A DNA stretch of 64,000 nt from Plutella xylostella (taxonomy: Eukaryota > Arthropoda > Insecta > Lepidoptera > Plutellidae): the NCBI RefSeq assembly GCF_932276165.1, contig NC_063983.1, forward strand, positions 10,547,501-10,611,500, read 5' to 3'. Positions 1 to 11,523 of this stretch are shown piece after piece. Both the position numbers and the translations under genes were made by a program. Each line of letters starts with the position of its first letter. Within the stretch, counting starts at the first letter, position 1. Under the pieces are notes generated by a model. The model was not told the DNA's origin. It ran no database searches and worked only from the letters and a program-made list of their open reading frames with translations.

Positions 1-711
1 GTGTGGAATTTCACTTGACAACAACAACATATTATTCTGAATGTGTAGGTGGTTTTTTCCAGAAAAATAAAGCAAACCATAAAGAGACATAGACTTCTGC
101 ATGACGAGTGACGACTGAACGACCAAGAAGTCAGCCTGTACGTGATAACCACTTTTTTACATTCGGGAAAAAGCATAAATCTTTTTTTTACCCAGGCTGC
201 CTCCAGGGTCTTTTCTGGTTCCCAAATTATTTACCAAGGTATACAAAAATGCAGCGACTAACTTAATACTGAATAAACAACCTTATCTTAACAGCTTTAC
301 GATTTACATTAAATTGCATCGAGAAAGCCTCTCTGACATCTCTTTAAATGCAATAGAATTCTCTGAACTCACAAACATCAGCGTTACACCTTTGTGATAG
401 AGTTGAGAATGTTTTGTGTGTAATTTTGTATCGCTGTAGCAGGGAAATATATCTGTAACGTTGTTGGAATATAAGTGATTTTAGTTTGTGTGCTGGAGGT
501 GGGGTAGAAGGATTGTATTCAAATACAGTGGAGTGCAGAGGGAAAGCTGCCCGCTGCCGCTGGGCGCCCCACTTCTGATGGCCGCCATTGTACCGCGCTT
601 GTCGAGAGCAATCTAATAAGCGTTCATTCGATACAATGTTGAGTGAATGCGTTCTAATAGTTCACCTTCCATGGTTTTAGCTGGCTTTGTCTTAATTGAA
701 TTTAGTAAATT
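1..711. other. Unassigned spacer
   Basis: No coding exon, RNA gene or repeat with readable ends was recognised here. Open frames are short and interrupted. The stretch is AT-rich with one moderately GC-rich patch near 540-600. Confidence 0.5.
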
Positions 712-719
712 CCCAAGCT

Positions 720-1477
720 GGGTTCCGCTCATCTGGCATAATTTTTATTGACCAAAACTCATTTCGCATAACTCGTATGGTCTAAACTTTTTTGGCCGAA
801 CCATCACTTTGCCAAGACTTATGTGGTATAAGGCTCGTTTCGTCTAAAACTCTTTAGGCACAATCTTTAAACACCTAAGTTTCGTTTGCTCAAATTTATG
901 TTCGTCTATACCTATGTATAATCTTGTTTCTCCTAATGTTATCTTAATAAATAATATATTAAGTATGTAGTAAATGTACAAATTGTGGTATTTTTCTCCT
1001 ACATCCCGAAAATCACGATATTGTATGATCAAAAAATCGAAAGTTAACGACCAATATAATTATTACAAACCCCATGAGATCGAAACCTATAAATAGGTGC
1101 GACGACGAGCAAAGCGAGGAGGAGCGTGTTAGGTGCACATGTTCATCAAAACCAAAGCGGAGCGCAGCGAAGCGGAGCGGAGCGTTTTCCAAACAGCGGA
1201 AACAATACAAGGCACCAGTTTGCGCTATGTAGGGAGACGCTCCGTCAAAGTTAAAGCCAAACGAATATTATTACTTTGTATAAACCTATGCCATAGCATT
1301 ATTAGGGTATTCAAGATTTGGCCATACCATTATTAGGCTAAACAATGTTATGCGAAATAACTTTTTACTAAACGAGATTTATGCCATACGATTTTCGGCG
1401 TAACGAGACTTTGACCAAACGTTACTATGCAATACGAGATTAGGCAAAAAAATCTTATGCCAAAAAAGGTAGAACCT
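720..1477. mobile_element. Non-autonomous DNA transposon (MITE-like, 8-bp TSD)
   Basis: The left end begins GGGTTCCGCTCATCTGGCAT. The right end, read on the other strand, begins AGGTTCTACC and runs into the same TGGCATAA, giving an imperfect terminal inverted repeat of about 23 bp. The octamer CCCAAGCT lies immediately outside both ends (712-719 and 1478-1485), as expected for the 8-bp target duplication of hAT-type transposons. Both flanking arms are full of short relatives of ACGAGATTT and TGGCATAA, resembling subterminal transposase sites. The centre has a GC-rich GCGGAGCG-type tandem run near 1156-1185. No transposase frame is present. The superfamily call rests on TSD length alone. Confidence 0.65.
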
Positions 1478-1485
1478 CCCAAGCT

Positions 1486-4400
1486 AAATACATACGAAAC
1501 AATACAAAAGTTCCTTGCCATTTTATACATAGGACTATACTTAATATAAATTTAAATGCATCACTCTGTGCGGGTCAAATCGTCATCATCAACAGCTTTG
1601 TAATGGTCCATTGCTGCTTAATAGCGCCACAAAGCGCTGTCTTCATCCTTCCTGATCCAACCACTGCCGGCTCTACCTGTCTAAGGTCCTTCAACGCTCC
1701 TGTTTCCTGTTCATAGTCTCCACTTATGAACTTGCTTACCCCACTTGTTATCAGTTCTTCGGCACATACCTATTACGGCCACAAGTGAAATATTGAAGCT
1801 AGAATCAAACTAGATGGCACTTCACACTGATAACTGCAGCCGAACTGCCTCCAGTTAGTGACAGCCGCATTGTGCGACATTGAACAATGGGCGTATTGTG
1901 CTAAAGTCGCTTTTTACAAACATGCGCGTGACAGACGTGTGCGAGTGACAATAGAATTGCACTCCGCTTCTTGTGGGCGAAAGTGTGACTGCCAGATTTG
2001 ACAGCGTAATAGGGACTGAAAAACTTAAGTTATTGTATAGAAATACTTAATATTTATTTTACTTTCTCAAAACGCACCTTAATTTTTGATAAGTAATGCG
2101 GCCATTGTTCAAATAAACACCAAATTTCAAATTATTCGTTTCTAAACTTCGTACAGTACTTACTGCATTTGTTCTATGTACCTAATAAAAATAAGTATAT
2201 TATTATATTGGCTGCTGATAAATCATCCGAATAAATCGGCTGTCAATAAAAACAGAACATGAATTTACTGACCCCTCCTAAAAATCGCTTTCGCCGCAAT
2301 CGTGATGGTTATCAACCCCTGACATTTGAGCAGCCTGACGAGCACCCGTCTTTCAAGTCGCTTATTAGTGGCGTGTCGTAATTCTATAACAATAGTGTCC
2401 ATTTTGCATTGAATTCTACAACTGGACTCGAAGGCGCGCGGTAGAGAAGGTCCCTCAGAAGGGCCATGTCCACTCCCTCAGGACTTGCACCGGAAAGACG
2501 ATTGACGACTGCAGTGATTGAATTCCCTTTATGCTGTGAGCCTCTTAGACGGTAATACTCGTAATGGTAATGACATAAAAGAGTGGACTCAATGCTTGGA
2601 TTAATTAATCATTGATCAAAGCGTATCGCGTTGTTAGTTTAATCTTTAACTGGCAATTTGTCTTTGTGGCATCATATAAGGAATATGTAGGAGAAACCAA
2701 AGATAGCAAGATGGTAGAAGACCAAGCAGCATACAGCAAGACGCGTAGCGAAAATATAATCTAAAATGAGATGGATGATGAATATTTATACACAAGTCAG
2801 AACAATAAAAGTAAATTCACCCCCAGCGGGGATGTCGGGGTCAGTTGGACCTCGTGTTATCTCCGCTCCGGGACGTGGGCCGAATATTTTGGGGTTCTTT
2901 CGATAAATTTACTATTCATGGGTTCATTGAAATTCTAGCCATGGAAATTAGGAACTGTATGTATTTCAGTTTAGTTAAGTACTTAATATGAGTGCTTGAC
3001 ATTATGTAATAAAAGTTACATAGTGTAACAAAAAGTAAATAGATATGCAATAATATCTCCTATTTTTTTACCAACATAAAAAAAACGAACAATCGCCTGT
3101 CTACCTTTTGCCATCAAAGAAAAAAAACTCAATACACGCAAGGTCGGCAGAGGAACCTCTGCTAACAAAAAACTATGACCACTTTACCTTTTTTTCGTAA
3201 ACACCGTGGAAGATTCCACATGATTCCCGGACAGCCCTTACCCCATCCTAAGCAAGGCGTACACCTTACCATTGTCCCTTAGCTCAGAAAATCTTTCCTA
3301 CTCTGTGAATCTAGTTGCTTGAACATAGGGAGGGATTTCGTGTGCTACCGTGTTGTGGCAGGGGACAGTGTGTTGAACGGTGCATTCTTATCGTGACAGG
3401 TTTGATGTGATACGAAGACATGTCTATATTCGTGATGCGTGGGACGCGGGACGAGGCTAGGTGAGGCTTTTGGGATGATTTATTCCACTAGTGCGTAGTT
3501 TCCATGCGAGATGCGGAGACGTGGGCTGCTGCACGAATAACTTAGTCCTTTGTTTACAGAGATGAAAACTCTTCATGTGGATATGAGTTGTGCGTGATGT
3601 TGTAGTATGTGTTGTTGATTAAAAACAGCTATGCTATGGTGTATTCTTGATAAGCTTATCTACTTCACAAGTAATCGTCTGCAGTTCACTTCTAATTTAG
3701 ATTTTGAACGTGGAAGATATCTATAACTGCGCTTTTAATATGGTCTTTACACAACTTAACCAAAACAGTTCATTATAACTCATATATTATTTTTAATATT
3801 AATATTTGAATCCCTAATCCCAAGTGAGGTGGATCCCAGTGGTCGCAAGCCACAGTGCCCGCTCTCCCCTGCGGATTAGCTAAAAGGGACGAGCTAAAAA
3901 TACATTTAATAATTTATTCTCAGCTTCTGACACCTTATAAATGGGCCATTCTGGACACCGCATTTCGGGCGAACGTTTCCAAAAGGTCTGAATATAAACG
4001 GTATTGAATTACGTAAATAAAGGATTGCAGCCATTTGTTTTTAATTGCTGTTGTGTCGCTGCGACCCGCGGTGAGCGATGGCGGACGGCAGGGAGGGTCG
4101 CGGGCTCTGAACGTTATGTAAATAAGTATGTCACTGTGACAATTTTCAGGATGGCAGGGTTTTTTCTAAATCGTGATTTTATTTTGTCACACCTTTTAAG
4201 ACAGAGAGTTAGCGTCAGCTTTACACCTGAAACCATTGAACAACGCGGACTCGGATCTCAATGCCTGGAACCGTCATGGGCGTAGCGCGAATTCTACAGA
4301 AAGTATCATCTAAGTCTAGACTATCCATCAGAACTTTGTACCTAAGCTAGTTTCAGTATGAAACACATAAAGGTGAGTGAACTGTAAACATGTAGAAAGA

Positions 4401-4733
4401 GCTTAAAAAACGTTTTACGCGTCGGAGATAGCAGGAGCTGATAATTATGAGTTCTTCAGTTTTATGTCGCAGCTGCAGAAATGGCATTAAATTTGCAGTT
4501 TACTTTATCTGATGATAGCCTATTATTATACCTTAAAACTGCTTAGACGTGTGCCTATAAAGTAGTATAAAGCCAGTAGAGGTGCTTTCGAAAAAATCGT
4601 AATTTGTTTCTTGTCTTTCTGTTTCGCAACCGGTAAGTAGTTTGAGTCAAAACTTATCAACAAACGCCATTATCAGGCGACAAGTGCCGTCGTCCCGTCG
4701 CGTCGCGTCGCTCGTCCAGTCGTCGCCAAAAAT
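1486..4733. other. Unassigned spacer
   Basis: No gene, RNA gene or repeat with defined ends was recognised. The 4004-4285 open frame shows no splice signals or protein motif that would support it. Confidence 0.45.
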
Positions 4734-4821
4734 ATGTCGCCATTCGGTAAAAAATCGGCCGTCGAACCGCGGGGAACCAATTGTTCAGGAAACTCGCTTG
4801 AAAGGATACTCAGTTTTTATG
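4734..4821 (+). CDS. Weak candidate 5' coding exon, unknown protein
   Basis: A GC-rich TCGTCGCG-type leader (about 4685-4728) is followed by an ATG at 4734. A 29-codon open stretch (starting MSPFGKKSAVEP) then runs to a consensus donor, G|GTAAGT, at 4821/4822. Leader, start and donor together are what a first coding exon would look like. I recognise no domain, and no partner exon was found downstream in the window. It may equally be chance, since GTAAGT is very frequent in this genome. Confidence 0.15.
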
Positions 4822-7800
4822 GTAAGTACTTTATATTATAGTTACGACACTCGGGTATTGATTTTAAACGTACGTAACTTATCTTTATGGAATGAGAAAA
4901 GAATAATTATGCTTATTTTTAACAGTTACCGAAATAGGTGTTATATTTTTATCTTGTGTACCTATGTCTGTGCCAATGGAGGTCCCTGGATAAATGGATT
5001 TTCGTCTCATGCGCATAGTTAAGTCATGTATTAAAGTTTAGCTGACTTGTAAGCTGTCTTACCTTATTTAGGGCTGTGTTTACTGCAAAAGGGACATTTC
5101 TTGAGCAATGACAAAAACCAGCATCAAATTTTAATGTGGTTGAGAAAAGTAGTTAAAACTTCCAATGACCTTCTAATCTAATAACGACTAACGACGCTTT
5201 ATATCTCTCATAAATATTCATTCCTCCCATCACAGGACCGCGCTCACAAACTAATTCAAGAGCATACATTACAGCACAAAGGCTATCGGGAATATAATAA
5301 TGGTAACAATTTAATTATACCGTCAACTGCGCGCACATAAACTACGGAGCTCGGTCATGCGCGGCGGCGGCGGCGGCGGCGACCCGGGGCGCATTATGCG
5401 CTCTGTGCGCGTTGAACAATGAAGTAGGGCCACTTGGAGGTAGCTACTGATGATCATCATTGCCACTTTGGATGTGTACCGTCAGATAGTAAGGGGTCAG
5501 TGTTAGCCTCCGTTTTACTGGATAGAGGCTGAAATTTTGTGATAGAGGCACTTTAAAATCAGTGAAAACGATTTCTTATCTTTACTTCAGTCGGAAGACA
5601 ACGAACCATAATAAGCGTGCACCTCACAATAGTAAACATAGACTTGCGCTGGCTCACGGATTATATTTATACGAGAGTGCAATCTCTTCCCTACCCATTG
5701 CCTCCAGTTGTACGGACCCTCTGTATTGTGGACACTATGGGATGAAAGGTCCACGGGGGGACACGGTGTCATGTCGCTGTCCACCGCCGTGCCCCACCCG
5801 CGGTCGAGCGTCCACCACCGTGAACAACTATTTGCTTTTATTGGTGGACGCCCTATTAATGTTTTCTTTCATTTTGGAAACAATATCTATTAATTACACT
5901 ACTTGAATTTTATGTAAGTAAGTATATCAGGAGGACCTATGTAAGTATGTTGTCGTAAGTAGTAGTAAGTACATTAATAAATGTATGGTGAGGGCACAGT
6001 TACAGGTAGTACTTACATGGAAATTTAGTCTCTCATAATTCGTGCGAATAGCAAAATTATACGAAAAGTGCCTCTTTGTTCTGTATCCTAACAAATAAGG
6101 TAACGATAGTTTTTGTTGCTACAATAGGCGAGTGACACAGATAACAGCTTTCTAAACCTAACAAGGCATTCATGAAGAAGGAAATGTATGTTTTGCGGAA
6201 AACGAGTGAAGACCTTGTTAGATAGTTCGTATCTGCATATCGCCTAATCAACTACGAAATGAGGACGTGACCATTCCAGCCAGCCGGCCTGGCAACCCGA
6301 TAACAACCAAGATAAAAACCACATTAACAAAAACTTACAAAAGATCTCATATTTTATGAAAATCGTTTTTATAGCCGTAATTAAAGCCACGGCTTTACCA
6401 CCATCAGAAATGTTCAATTTTACGACTGTATAAAAAGCACACAAATTGCAGAAGGGACAAATTTACTGCGCGTATACAAAAGAGGATATACGTTTTTTGT
6501 TGGACATTTTTAGGGTTCGGCGGTTCTTAGGGTTATCTGTTAGCTGCGACAATTTATTGTTCATAAATGAAAGTGATTGCGGAACCCTCCGCGGCGAGGA
6601 TAGGCGCGTCCTTTGTGCAAATCGAGCCATGTTTCGTGCTGATAAGTTATTGGTATTACTTTGTTTTGCGTATTTGTCACAGTTATGTGCGCATACATTT
6701 TCGGTTCTGTATTGGGATTCGACATTATGCTGAGCGAGTTCCGGATATTTATTTACGCATATGAATTTTATTTAATAAAATACGACCATTGTAGTTAAGT
6801 ACCCATTATATTACATACGGTCGTCATTGGATGAGGAAGGCAAGGAACTTAGTGTTTCCATGTCCAGCTGTGAACTCGTTATGTAACAAGTAAGTACTTA
6901 TTCGAATATACTTTAATAAATTCAATGTCCAATCACTCCGGAAACATTACGGAAAACCAACTAACATTTATGAAATGGAATAGTAAAAAATAAGGAAACT
7001 TATAAATACTCACAGCCAATAGCCGGGCTCCGGAAAATTTCTACAAAACTTTTCCAAGAAAAAGTTTTTCCCCAAAAGTTGTGGACAAAGAAATGAATGG
7101 TCACTAGCGGCCCTATTCATATGGTTAGTGGGTAGTTACAGAAATGTATGGCATCTAATAAGCGGGGTGGGATGAGGGGTTTTGTTGTTTAGCTGTTTGT
7201 CGTGGAGTAGTAGTTAGTACTGGCCGTTATCGATCGCGGGAAATATACAGGGGCATGTAAAAATAATCGTTGCTACACTCTCAATTAAAAGTTCCATTGA
7301 CCATAGCACCATATTACTTCCAAATAGAAAAGACTAGCCGTCTGACGCCGCCGTCTGCATTATGTAAGTGCATTTAACTGAATACCTCTAAAAAAAGCAT
7401 TGGATTGAAATCATTCGTTCTTGGCAATACGTTCCCACTTTCCACAACCAGAAATGAATTGAGCAGCCCTTCTTTTTCTATCAGCAGTAAAAAATACGAT
7501 TCGTCGCTGTCCCCGTACATTCTATGGCAACTATCGCAAACCACATAACAAGAGGAAAAGTTGATAAAACCAATAATAATAGAACTTATGAGTTATTTAA
7601 CGACTTGCGGAACTCGTCGGCTCAAACTATTGTCTTTTACGGTTTCTTTCCCTCATTCATTTTCATTTTATTACTGTTTCTATGATAAGTTGATAACTTG
7701 TTTCAATAAATAATAGTGACCGTTTCAATAAATAAATAAAAACTTAGGATATTGGGGAGAGCAACCACCAGTACCTTTAAGTTTATGTCAAAATACAGTT

Positions 7801-9201
7801 CAATAAAAAGAGTTTCAAATACTTACATACCCACATGGTTTTGTTGTAAACTGTATAAGACCTAATCGTACGGACAAGCTTTTTAGTTACGTAAAGCTCC
7901 TACACCGGACTCAGTTCAAAAGCTATTGAACTTTGGCATCGCAATATTCATAACACAGCCAGAGAGAGTTGGCAAAAGGTTGTAACGGAATCGTCTAATA
8001 GTTCCCTCTATAAACTCGTTATTGTACTGCCTTCTACCTTCTAGCCGTTCAGGTCTCGTAGTAGTTGTAAATGTGTTTATAGAATAAATTACGTCGTGTT
8101 TCGGTTACTCAAAGTATCTGAATGCTAACAAAATCAGTAAAAGCTACTGAAATCAACATGTTAGTGTCTACATATTATAGTCACTCGACTACCAACGTAA
8201 GTCTTCTTTTATTTTACTTAGTTTTTTTATTGATTCTGTGCTGCCTATGCTGCACAGTGGCATTGCTATGTAATTATGTCAACATGTCATCTATGTAAGT
8301 AGCATAATAAACACGTGTGGTTTACGGAGTGCAATTTAATCAGTGTACGACCAGAAAGAACATGAACATACCCAATTACTTACCCATTATATTGAACTTC
8401 ATCAACTTAATATTTAGAGACCCTGACATCTCTTTCATAACTTTTGGAGGCTGCAAACATAACTTTGTCTGAACCCTGTCGTGGTTCTCGCTAAGTCATC
8501 GTATGAGGTCTCTGTGTCTCTAGAGGTTAAATAATAAATATGAGAGTCGTAATATTTGTCATAGATATCGCGATGAATTCGTCATATTTTGTGGCAAAAA
8601 CATATCTATTCATTTTAGCAGATGTTTAGTTTATTAGTGTCGTTCACTGATAAATTTCTATCCCGTTTAAGTAGGTAGTGACATAGCCGATGCTGCTAGT
8701 GCCTATATAGAGTATAGAGTCTGCCTACACGCACGGCACAGACAATGGCACTATAGCTAGTTTATTACTTCTATGAGGCGACTGACAGTCTATCAGTTGC
8801 TATCAGGAAGTATTCATTAAGTACTCTGAACTAAGCACATAGACAACTTGTCAGTTACCAGTTGATGTCTAACATAACGGTTAAGTGGAAACACTTTCTG
8901 TACTACTTCTGTATCTTTTTAAAACTATTATACCTACACCACATAGCAAGTGCGTTATAACTGAAAAAAATTGCACTTAGCAAGCTTTTTCATGAACTTA
9001 GGGCTTGCACAGAGGATTACATTAGTAAAAGTAGTAGAAGTTTTGGAACTCTATCTCTAATCTCTATGTTATTAATTAACCTCACGGGTATTGCATGACA
9101 ACTCTCGTTTTTTGTTAAGCTTCATTAACTTTTTGATCTTGTGCCTCCTGCAGGTTGACTGGCAGGAATTGCTTTTAGCATTAAGTCCACCTGATTATAC
9201 A
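4822..9201. other. Unassigned spacer with a CGG repeat
   Basis: No gene was recognised. A (CGG)n run lies at about 5361-5381 inside a short GC-rich patch (5335-5400). Other open frames are short and lack motifs or supporting splice sites. Confidence 0.45.
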
Positions 9202-9301
9202 TTATTCATCATCATCATCAGCCTATAGCAGTCCACTGCTGGACTGCCCAAAGCACGCCACTGGATGCGATCTTTAGCTTTCCGCATCCAATCATAATGT
9301 C
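9202..9301 (-). mobile_element. LINE 3'-end fragment (RTE-like C-terminus)
   Basis: Read on the minus strand, the sequence encodes a tail of the type W-M-R-x-A-x-D-R-x-x-W-R-A-L-G, followed by a short trinucleotide (ATG)n tail. The closing motif W-(M)-R...DR..WR.LG and the microsatellite tail are characteristic of the 3' ends of abundant lepidopteran RTE-type LINEs. Only about 100 bp remain, so this is a heavily 5'-truncated copy. The identification is from recognised motif style, not a search. Confidence 0.55.
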
Positions 9302-10549
9302 ATATCACAATCATTACTATTTTAAATTGTGCAATAAATAAACTGCCCAGACACTTTCAGATAAGAACCTCCTCCTTTTATCGATGTTGGTTAAAAACTA
9401 GATTTTCTCGTTAATAGTGGAGGACAAGTTAAAACGATCTTCCCCTTAACTTATAAGTTCAAACAAAGTTTAACAAGTTGTCGTCGTGTAGAGTGAGTAC
9501 TTACTGTAGAGTCACTTCCTTCCTAGTCAAGTTATAGTGCCGTTCAGGCTAGCTTAGGTACATAAGGTTCTTCACATTTACTTAGCTTCTTAAAGTTTAA
9601 TTAGATTTCCGATAATCTGAGCATTACTTGAGATGTTTAAGTATTCCCTATTTATTTTATTATTTCGTATAGAATGGAATTTCTATGTTTAATCATGATT
9701 ACACTTTCCAATGTATAATCATTATTGTTTTTCTTTTAACTGGCCTCTCAGAATAATCAGTAACTAAAGTTATTTTGCTAAGTAACGAATACTTAAAATC
9801 CCAAAAAAGGGTCCTTTATAATATCAGTAAACAAGCATCAAAAGCCATAATGGGATTCCCACACGGCTGTATAAAAACTATTCTTTTGTGTGTTTGTTTA
9901 TTGGTTTGTCTGTCCGTGGGGCACCCCCGTGGCTGCAACTTAGACGATTATGGTAATATGAGCTGCTAGTCCCGTCACAATGGCTCCTTTTACAATTTAT
10001 TGTAAGGATATGGCAGTTGACTACTTTACTTACACACAAACACAGCCTGTCCTGCCGGTTCACTGCCGGAGGATTTCTGATTAATCATCCATTGAAAATA
10101 TTTGAAAATAGCATGATTGAGTTTTCGTTCGTCTTTAAAAATGAACGGTGCTCACGCAGCAGAGTTCCGAACTTAGTTTTACTTCATACACCTAGATTGG
10201 TGACTAGTAGTGTGCCGGTAGGGCCCCCAAAACTCATCTCCTTTGTCTATGGCCGGTGTTGACATGGCGACGCTACCATTATACACCATACAAAGAAACA
10301 ACTTCACATTGTGCCTGTCCATCCCCTCAGTTGGAAGCTAATTACATTGTCCTCATGAACACACAAGACATTTTATGAAAGAAAGGAATAGAATAATTGA
10401 CTGTTAAAAAGGATCTTCAAAAGTTGTTGTTGAAAAAATAGGGCTACTGGGGACTAAATTATTTAAGAATCAATTCCCACACGTCTAAAATGCATGTATT
10501 ACGAGTACCTAATGATACCGATTAATACCTGACTAATTGATTTACAATA
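9302..10549. other. Unassigned spacer
   Basis: No gene, RNA gene or repeat with clear ends was recognised. Confidence 0.45.
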
Positions 10550-10816
10550 TAAAATAAATAATAATAATAAATATGTGGGGACATTTCACACACGGCCATC
10601 CGACCCCAAGCTAGGCAGAACCTGTGTTATGGGTGTCGGACAGCTGATATATCTACACAAATACATAGATAGATAGACACTAAATATAAATATCAACACC
10701 CAAGACCCGAGTACAAATATCTGTCTTTAAACAAATATCTGCCCCAGCCGGGAATCGAATCCGGGACCTTCGGCATAGCAGTCAGGGCCACTAACCACTA
10801 CGCCATTCGACCGTCG
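10550..10816 (-). mobile_element. tRNA-derived SINE, family A
   Basis: On the minus strand the element starts with a tRNA-like head. This has an A-box-like TGGCGTAGTGG and a B box GGATTCGATTCC at 10751-10762. A conserved body (including GACACCCATAACACAGG) and an A/T-rich ATTTATT-type 3' tail follow. A second, nearly full-length copy lies on the + strand at 20504-20770 and a diverged one at 52434-52566. Pol III boxes plus a shared unrelated body identify a SINE rather than a tRNA gene. Confidence 0.85.
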
Positions 10817-11390
10817 AATATATATAGTTTATAACTTATAAGTACTTACCTTATTCTCTTAAGGTATTATCATGATTACGTATTATTGTTTAACAATAAG
10901 TAAGTACCTACTTTTGATACTATTATTACAAGCATATTACCAAGCCTGTTATACTGGTATTTCTGATAAATACTCCTTTATTATGTTATTATAAGTCATC
11001 ATTATCTGTTCAATCAATGCAAATGACATAAACAATTTGTTTAAGTTCCACATGTAGCTAATTTTAACTCGAGTAATTTTAACCTGATTGGGCCAAGATA
11101 GTTAAGTATTTATAAGATTTCATCAACACAAGAAGGATAATCAAAATATGGCATCGCTGACCCAATGCTTTCCACCACGACACTTTTTACTGGGTGAAAG
11201 TCTGTGCCAAATGAGAGTCAAAAGTTTACAATCTAGCATAATTTTGAGCAGAAGTAATTCTAAATCCAGCACAAAGGTTATGCCCTACCTTCTGTTGTTT
11301 ATGATCGCGGCCAGCGGAGGTGCAGTGAGCATTGCATCAGCTCAAAGAACTAAGTATAGCTGGGGGCGTGGCCACCGCGGTGACGGCCGG
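10817..11390. other. Unassigned spacer
   Basis: No gene or repeat boundary was recognised. The frame at 11148-11465 runs into the adjacent MITE copy and carries no motif. Confidence 0.45.
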
Positions 11391-11523
11391 AGGGCCACTC
11401 CACTTCATAAACAACGAACGACCGAGACTTGTCAGGCAATGCATACGTTTAATGCAACGAGATAGACTCGTGGTTACAACAGCAACGCGCTAAAGCGTAG
11501 GTTCTCGCAATCTGGAGTGACCC
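11391..11523. mobile_element. MITE, GGGTCACTCTAT family (diverged copy)
   Basis: The left end is AGGGCCACTCCA and the right end, reversed, is GGGTCACTCCAGA. The interior shares ACAACGAACGACCGAGA and CGTTTAATGCAACGAGATAG with the copies at 22717, 45803 and 53244. It is the most diverged of the four; ends are assigned by comparison with the others. Confidence 0.6.

Noticed and set aside
4004..4285. A 93-codon plus-strand frame
   Set aside because: No recognisable domain and no supporting signals on either side.
6446..6764. Two overlapping plus-strand frames
   Set aside because: Neither shows codon bias, motif or splice context; two overlapping options argue for chance.
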